DNA of 64,000 nt from Variovorax sp. J22G73. Lineage in GTDB: Bacteria; Pseudomonadota; Gammaproteobacteria; Burkholderiales; Burkholderiaceae_C. This document shows, in pieces, positions 62,458 through 64,000 of this stretch. Under the pieces are notes generated by a model that saw nothing but the letters and a program-made list of their open reading frames with translations, had not been told where the DNA came from and did no database searches. Position numbers and translations under genes: made by a program. The stretch is taken from NCBI RefSeq assembly GCF_030317035.1, contig NZ_JASZYK010000006.1, positions 1 to 64,000 on the forward strand. Reading direction: 5' to 3'. The stretch's first letter is position 1, and each line of letters starts with the position of its first letter.

Positions 62458-64000
62458 TTGAATTCCAAAGCCACTGACACAGCCGAAGCCCGCGAAAACA
62501 GCGCACAACGCGCCGAACGCGAAGAACGCGAACGTGATGCCCAGCGCGAACGCGACACCTACCTCGGCGCCGTGCTCGCGCAGCAACGCATCAGCATCCG
62601 CGGCGCGCGCACGCACAACCTGAAGAACGTCGACCTCGACATTCCGCGCAACAAGCTGGTGGTCATCACCGGCCTGTCGGGCTCGGGCAAATCGAGCCTG
62701 GCCTTCGACACGCTGTATGCCGAAGGCCAGCGCCGCTACGTCGAAAGCCTCTCGGCCTATGCGCGGCAGTTCCTGCAGCTGATGGACAAGCCCGACGTCG
62801 ACGTGATCGAAGGGCTGTCGCCCGCCATCAGCATTGAGCAGAAGGCCACCAGCCACAACCCGCGCTCCACCGTGGGCACGGTGACGGAGATTCACGACTA
62901 CCTGCGCCTGCTGTTCGCGCGCGCCGGCACGCCCTTCTGCCCCGACCACCACCTGCCGCTGCAGGCGCAGACGGTCTCGCAGATGGTCGACACCACGCTG
63001 GCCCTGCCCGGCGAGCCGCGCCTGATGATCCTGGCGCCCGTGGCGCGCGAGAAGAAGGGCGAGTTCCTCGAGCTCTTCGCGGAGATGCAGGCCGCGGGCT
63101 ACGTGCGCTTTCGCGTCGACGGGCAAACCTACGAATACAACGACCTGCCCAAGCTCAAGAAGACCGAGAAGCACGACATCGACGTGGTCATCGACCGCCT
63201 GCGCGCGCGCGCCGACATGCAGCAGCGCCTGGCCGAGAGCTTCGAGGCCGCGCTGCGCCTGGCCGAAGGCCGCGCCATTGCGCTGGAGCTGGGCGCCGAG
63301 GGCGCGAGCGACACCGAGCACCTGTTCAACGCCAAGTTCTCCTGCCCGATCTGCCATTACTCGCTGTCGGAGCTCGAGCCGCGCTTGTTCTCGTTCAACT
63401 CGCCCGTGGGCGCGTGCCCGAGCTGCGACGGCCTGGGCCACCGCGAGGTGTTCGACCCGGCGCGCGTGGTGGCGTTTCCGTCGCTGTCGATCGCCAGCGG
63501 CGCCATCAAGGGCTGGGACCGGCGCAACGGCTACTACTTCAGCATGATCGAGAGCGTTGCCAAGCACTACAAGTTCGACGTCGACGCACCCTTCGAGTCG
63601 TTGCCCGCCTCGGTGCAGCAGGTGCTGCTGAACGGCTCGGCCGCGGAAGAGATCAAGTTCAACTACGTGATGGAGTCGGGCAACTTCGCGGGCAAGAAGC
63701 TCACGAAGAAGCACCCCTTCGAGGGGATCATCCCGAACATGACGCGGCGCTACCGCGAGACCGATTCGGTGCTAGTGCGCGAAGACCTCGCGCGCTTTCG
63801 CAACCTGCAGCCCTGCCCCGACTGCGGCGGCTCGCGCCTGCGGCGCGAAGCGCGCAACGTGTTCCTGGTGGACGAGTCGGGCCGGCCGGCGGACGGTGGC
63901 GAGGGCCAAGCCGCAGGCACTGAGCCCTCGCGCATGGCCATCTTCGAGCTCAGCCACCTCACCCTGCGCGACTCGCTGGCCTGGTTCCAGAACCTCAAGC
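62458..64000 (+). CDS. uvrA: Excinuclease ABC subunit A (partial, runs off window)
   Basis: The visible 514 codons cover the N-terminal half of UvrA, the damage-recognition ATPase of nucleotide excision repair. Walker A GLSGSGKS is at 72-79, the first zinc finger at C296/C299 and C320/C323, and LSAYARQFLQLMDKPDVD is the usual core block. The 42-residue N-terminal extension (Glu/Arg-rich, ERERDAQRERD) is atypical. The start is TTG at 62458 (no ATG or GTG in frame nearby), with a weak ribosome site, so the true start may be downstream. Confidence 0.9.
   Translation, partial: MNSKATDTAEARENSAQRAEREERERDAQRERDTYLGAVLAQQRISIRGARTHNLKNVDLDIPRNKLVVITGLSGSGKSSLAFDTLYAEGQRRYVESLSAYARQFLQLMDKPDVDVIEGLSPAISIEQKATSHNPRSTVGTVTEIHDYLRLLFARAGTPFCPDHHLPLQAQTVSQMVDTTLALPGEPRLMILAPVAREKKGEFLELFAEMQAAGYVRFRVDGQTYEYNDLPKLKKTEKHDIDVVIDRLRARADMQQRLAESFEAALRLAEGRAIALELGAEGASDTEHLFNAKFSCPICHYSLSELEPRLFSFNSPVGACPSCDGLGHREVFDPARVVAFPSLSIASGAIKGWDRRNGYYFSMIESVAKHYKFDVDAPFESLPASVQQVLLNGSAAEEIKFNYVMESGNFAGKKLTKKHPFEGIIPNMTRRYRETDSVLVREDLARFRNLQPCPDCGGSRLRREARNVFLVDESGRPADGGEGQAAGTEPSRMAIFELSHLTLRDSLAWFQNLK

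Overview
The window is a high-GC chromosomal segment of a betaproteobacterium of the order Burkholderiales. Gene content and protein style fit family Comamonadaceae, most likely Variovorax or a close relative; this genus call is inference from content, not from a marker search. Almost the whole window is tightly packed core or near-core chromosome. Two mobile traces interrupt it: the start of an IS30-family transposase at the left edge, and a 5.7 kb element of visibly lower GC near the right end.

Layout. 1-7.9 kb: an IS30-type remnant or insertion, then a glycogen operon glgX-glgC-glgA-glgP (no glgB in view). 8-13.4 kb: bamE-dapB-exbB-exbD on the minus strand, divergent fur, then hprK, ptsN and hpf, which form the nitrogen-PTS and ribosome hibernation group. 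13.7-18.7 kb: a UvrD/Rep helicase gene broken by one in-frame amber codon, corA with a structured leader, a DUF1275 membrane protein and mtnN. 18.7-29.2 kb (minus strand): pntAa-pntAb-pntB transhydrogenase behind a perfect FNR-type site, a FadD acyl-CoA ligase, and a dipeptide transporter dppBCDFA ending in mtnN. 29.6-35.5 kb: an orphan OmpR-type regulator, a DUF4019 protein, nudJ-like and mnmA, a second FadD and a luciferase-like monooxygenase. 35.5-43.5 kb: poorly known genes, including a zinc-ribbon membrane protein, a SMI1/KNR4 protein, a VanW-glycosyltransferase fusion and a secreted repeat protein. 43.5-54.4 kb: biotin ECF transporter bioM-bioN-bioY, a PEP mutase-like enzyme, then a catabolic-looking operon (class III aminotransferase, LamG-formamidase, MHS permease) opposite its LysR regulator, and an M14 peptidase. 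54.6-64 kb: yebC, a GFA protein, the mobile element, ssb, and the first part of uvrA.

The most interesting region is 55,968-61,661. Near-identical inverted ends (shared TTCTTGTTTACA and TTCAGGG blocks) bound three genes joined by ATGA overlaps: a 430-aa tyrosine recombinase, an 838-aa protein with two recombinase-like catalytic halves plus cysteine clusters, and a 154-aa coiled-coil protein. This is the organisation of the gamma-mobile-trio (GmtY-GmtZ-GmtX), here in a betaproteobacterium and placed exactly at the ssb terminator. Its cargo is decayed: the N-terminal half of a PLD (HKD) protein of the kind usually fused to a helicase, and the start of a convergent acetyltransferase-like gene with a frameshift. 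Both lose their 3' halves at the same point (about 56,484), which reads as a deletion scar in a former defence-type cargo.

Limits: family calls come from reading motifs and recalled family patterns; no similarity search, structure prediction or RNA covariation was run. Promoters and operators are by-eye matches.
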